A stretch of 64,000 nt of DNA from Neobacillus massiliamazoniensis (GTDB taxonomy: Bacteria; Bacillota; Bacilli; Bacillales; Cytobacillaceae), in assembly GCF_001048695.1 (NCBI RefSeq), contig NZ_CVRB01000002.1, positions 124,001 through 188,000 on the forward strand. The letters run 5' to 3'. Each line of letters opens with the position of its first letter. Position 1 is the first letter of the stretch. Shown here piece by piece: positions 62,201 to 64,000 of the stretch. Below the pieces are notes generated by a model. The model was not told where the DNA came from. It saw only the letters and a program-made list of their open reading frames with translations, and made no database searches. Made by a program: the position numbers and the translations under genes.

Positions 62201-62387
62201 CGCTTGCTTCACGATTATCGAATTCTCGACATTTTGACTCCATATCATCAAGGATAGATAGTAAGCGGTCAATATCATCAAGGTCTGTTTCTGCCGGATC
62301 AATGGCATCGAGAACATCAAGAAACATATTTAGTCGTTGCTTTAAGAAATTCACTTGTGAATTTTTATCAGTGGTTGCTTTGCCCAA
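62187..62387 (-). CDS. SE1561-family small protein
   Basis: A 66-residue acidic, helical, soluble protein: TDKNSQVNFLKQRLNMFLDV, then DAIDPAETDLDDIDRLLSIL. I recognise the pattern as the SE1561 family, small conserved proteins of unknown function in Bacilli (YfjT position in B. subtilis). The gene stands alone between hairpins. The ribosome-binding site is AAAGGAGAG. Confidence 0.8.
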   Translation of the reverse strand: MGKATTDKNSQVNFLKQRLNMFLDVLDAIDPAETDLDDIDRLLSILDDMESKCREFDNREASEPVS

Positions 62388-62469
62388 AACTGTTCTCTCC
62401 TTTCAGTAACGTATCCATCCTATCGAAATAATGTACTATTTGCAATCATTTTTCCACAAAAGTAAAGGA

Positions 62470-62549
62470 AAGGATGTCCAAAAGGGTCTGACCCCCCGCT
62501 TTACAATTGTAGGTTGAGGGGCCTGACACTATGTTTTGAGACATCCTTA
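62470..62549 (-). terminator. Terminator of yfkD with a GGGTCTGACC-type palindrome inside
   Basis: AAGGATGTC...CAAAA pairs with TTTTG...GACATCCTT, a long outer stem next to the yfkD stop. Its loop holds GGGTCTGACCCCCC and GGGGCCTGACAC, the same core as the repeat at 250-264. The palindromic element seems to have inserted into a pre-existing terminator. Confidence 0.55.
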
Positions 62550-63353
62550 TCTTGGGCGTTCAGAGGCTGCGAAGCTGAATGACACATAATCCTGAACAGG
62601 AATCCAGGCTCCGATACCTTGCGATGTAACATTTTTAACGACAATAAACTTTCTACTTCCTTTTAACATGAGATAAACTTCCCCGTAAGTTACCTTCCCT
62701 TTTTCATTGACGCCTGGGCAGAAAGCATATAAGTAACCTAAGCGGTTCGCTGGAATGTTATATACATGATCGTTTTTCGTTCCCCCGCCAATGATGGTTT
62801 CAAATGAGAGCGGAAGCTTCGTTTTTTCCATTGCCTTGTGCAGCATCATCTTTTTAACATCTTCTGCATTTGCTACTTTGGCAGTTAATCCGCCACGCAC
62901 GATTTTTTGTACTTCCTGTACATAGTGAATTTGATAGGGAACATTTCCACCACGGTTATCAAAGTAATTAGTATTAATTTTTTGATACTCCCAATTAGGC
63001 GATGTTTCCGTTGATTCATAATTTAATGGCCACTGTCCAAGATAGACAATTGCACGGTAGCCAATAGCAAAAGGGGAACTGTTGATGCTGGATTCATTAA
63101 GCATCCGAATTAAATCGGGGTTTTCAATTTTAACTTTTGACGAGTTGATTAATTTTTTCGTTAATTCACTCGGCTGCAAATGTGGAAGGTTTTGGGTTGA
63201 ATTCGGATACGTATTTTCCTTCGAGATATTTCGAACTGATAACGGAATTTGATAGGTGACGGTTTTTTTCACCGGAGCTTTTTCAGCAAAACCAGTCGGT
63301 AAAATAGAGAACATTAATAACAGCGTCATTAGAATTGACAAACATTTTTTCAC
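62547..63353 (-). CDS. yfkD: YfkD-family protein
   Basis: A 268-residue exported protein with a signal peptide (residues 1-23, ILMTLLLMFSILPTGFAE). The middle reads INSSPFAIGYRAIVYLGQWPLNYES and the end NRLGYLYAFCPGVNEKGKVTYGEVY. I recognise the YfkD family of Bacillus, of unknown function, partly from position next to the yfkE-like exchanger. It lies alone on the minus strand. Start supported by GGAG upstream. Confidence 0.82.
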   Translation of the reverse strand: MKKCLSILMTLLLMFSILPTGFAEKAPVKKTVTYQIPLSVRNISKENTYPNSTQNLPHLQPSELTKKLINSSKVKIENPDLIRMLNESSINSSPFAIGYRAIVYLGQWPLNYESTETSPNWEYQKINTNYFDNRGGNVPYQIHYVQEVQKIVRGGLTAKVANAEDVKKMMLHKAMEKTKLPLSFETIIGGGTKNDHVYNIPANRLGYLYAFCPGVNEKGKVTYGEVYLMLKGSRKFIVVKNVTSQGIGAWIPVQDYVSFSFAASERPR

Positions 63354-63760
63354 TCAGTTAAACTCCTTTCACGATTATAGATTAAAGCAGTATGAACATA
63401 GTTTTTTCGGAGTTCATAAATATTATCCATTTACCAATTACAAATTTCCTTATCTGCATCATTACTGTAAAAGTAACAAAAATGTAAAAATCAGAATATT
63501 TACAAAAATTTAATTTTAGTTTATAATAAACTTAACCTTTTAATAAAGGAGGGCAGTTAATCAATCTGCTAACATCAATTATTAAGGAGGTTGGGATATA
63601 CGTCTTTTAATATTCAACACTCGTGTTTTACCTATTCTTTTTAAACATGAAGGTTGGTGATTGATGGTCCCAAAGAGAAGCGATTGATTTGACCCGTATT
63701 CTTTGAATTAAGCTTTTCAAATAAAGCAGGATGCTCTTTAAGTACATGTGAAATTGTAAA
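63354..63760. other. Intergenic region, no supportable gene
   Basis: About 400 AT-rich bases. AAAGGAGGGCAG and AAGGAGGTTGGG on the plus strand look like ribosome-binding sites, but only very short frames follow them. GTAAAAAT and TATAAT near 63484 and 63522 resemble parts of the shared promoter type, but the spacing does not fit. Confidence 0.45.
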
Positions 63761-63810
63761 AAAAGAGGATGTTCCAAATGTGTCAACCGCATTTGGAACA
63801 CCCTCTTTTT
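63761..63810 (-). terminator. Terminator of the Ca2+/H+ exchanger gene
   Basis: AAGAGG-TGTTCCAAATG and CATTTGGAACA-CCTCTT form a long stem with one mismatch. Seven T follow on the minus strand. Confidence 0.85.
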
Positions 63811-63811
63811 A

Positions 63812-64000
63812 TTATGATAAGAAAAATCCAATTCCCATAATGACATAAGCAGCGATTAAGGTTAAGCCTTCAAACCAATTGGATTCACCATCATTTGAAA
63901 TTACGACCATGAGAAGGACGGAAGAAGCCATAGCTACTAGCTCTTGCCAGCTAAAAATTAAAGGCATCGATTTTTCAAAAAAAAGCGAAATCAATACAAG
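63812..64000 (-). CDS. C-terminal part of a Ca2+/H+ exchanger (ChaA/YfkE family), runs off the window
   Basis: Sixty-two codons are visible: FSWQELVAMASSVLLMVVIS, then NDGESNWFEGLTLIAAYVIM and GIGFFLS. This is the typical end of CaCA-family calcium/proton exchangers, with two membrane spans and the SNWFEG loop. In B. subtilis the homologue YfkE lies beside yfkD, which agrees with the order here. Confidence 0.85.
   Translation of the reverse strand, partial: LVLISLFFEKSMPLIFSWQELVAMASSVLLMVVISNDGESNWFEGLTLIAAYVIMGIGFFLS

Noticed and set aside
63467..63527. A sixth copy of the 21-bp repeat promoter near the right end
   Set aside because: GTA half-sites and TATAAT are present on the plus strand, but the spacings do not match, and no gene follows.
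1..64000. CRISPR arrays, tRNA or rRNA genes
   Set aside because: I saw no regularly spaced direct repeats with unique spacers and no tRNA- or rRNA-like sequences.

Overview
The window looks like chromosome from a low-GC, endospore-forming member of the Bacillaceae. The right end (about 57.7-64 kb) carries RlmCD, the spore-cortex deacetylase PdaA, a SE1561-family protein, YfkD and a Ca2+/H+ exchanger in an order recalling the Bacillus subtilis yfj/yfk region, plus a class I fumarase. I cannot name the species.

Layout. 1-2.4 kb: start of a CysJ-like flavoprotein gene and malate:quinone oxidoreductase. 2.4-8 kb: a complete Opp/Dpp-type ABC importer (D-F-C-B-A, minus strand). 8.4-12.7 kb: an amino-acid permease and an acetate-type Na+ symporter with its DUF485 partner, separated by decayed sequence. 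13.3-29 kb: a catabolic block with three cytosine-deaminase-like amidohydrolases, two further solute-binding proteins, one Dpp-type permease/ATPase set, a histidine kinase/AraC-type response regulator/transporter operon and a further amidohydrolase. 29-50 kb: two related versions of a carbamoyl-transfer locus. Version A keeps an NCS1 permease, carbamate kinase, an allH remnant and pucR. Version B has allH-allF-allG, a permease remnant, an ankyrin/TPR gene, carbamate kinase, an NCS1 permease, a GuaD-type deaminase and an alpha/beta hydrolase. 50-57.6 kb: IS remnants, an MFS pump, an ankyrin lipoprotein, an EamA transporter, a TRZ/ATZ-type amidohydrolase, a frameshifted response regulator and a cluster of gene fragments ending in an integrase remnant. 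57.7-64 kb: conserved core genes.

How the parts may work together (inference). Importers and NCS1/SSS permeases would bring in nitrogen heterocycles or ureido compounds. Deaminases, amidohydrolases, the M20 hydrolase and the alpha/beta hydrolase would open and trim them. The AllFGH complex would transfer a carbamoyl group to phosphate, and carbamate kinase would capture it as ATP. No allantoinase, ureidoglycolate dehydrogenase or urate gene is present, so the substrate of the carbamoyl-transfer step is open.

The strongest new signal is regulatory. Five promoters, in front of two binding-protein genes, two amidohydrolase genes and a DUF3311/SSS symporter pair, share one geometry: a TATAAT-like -10 box and two upstream GTAAA-type half-sites exactly 21 bp apart. 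The natural candidate regulator is the AraC-type response regulator at 22.5 kb. The second strong signal is the A/B locus pair, in which version A ends in a readable deletion scar that fuses allH to the tail of an ankyrin/TPR gene.
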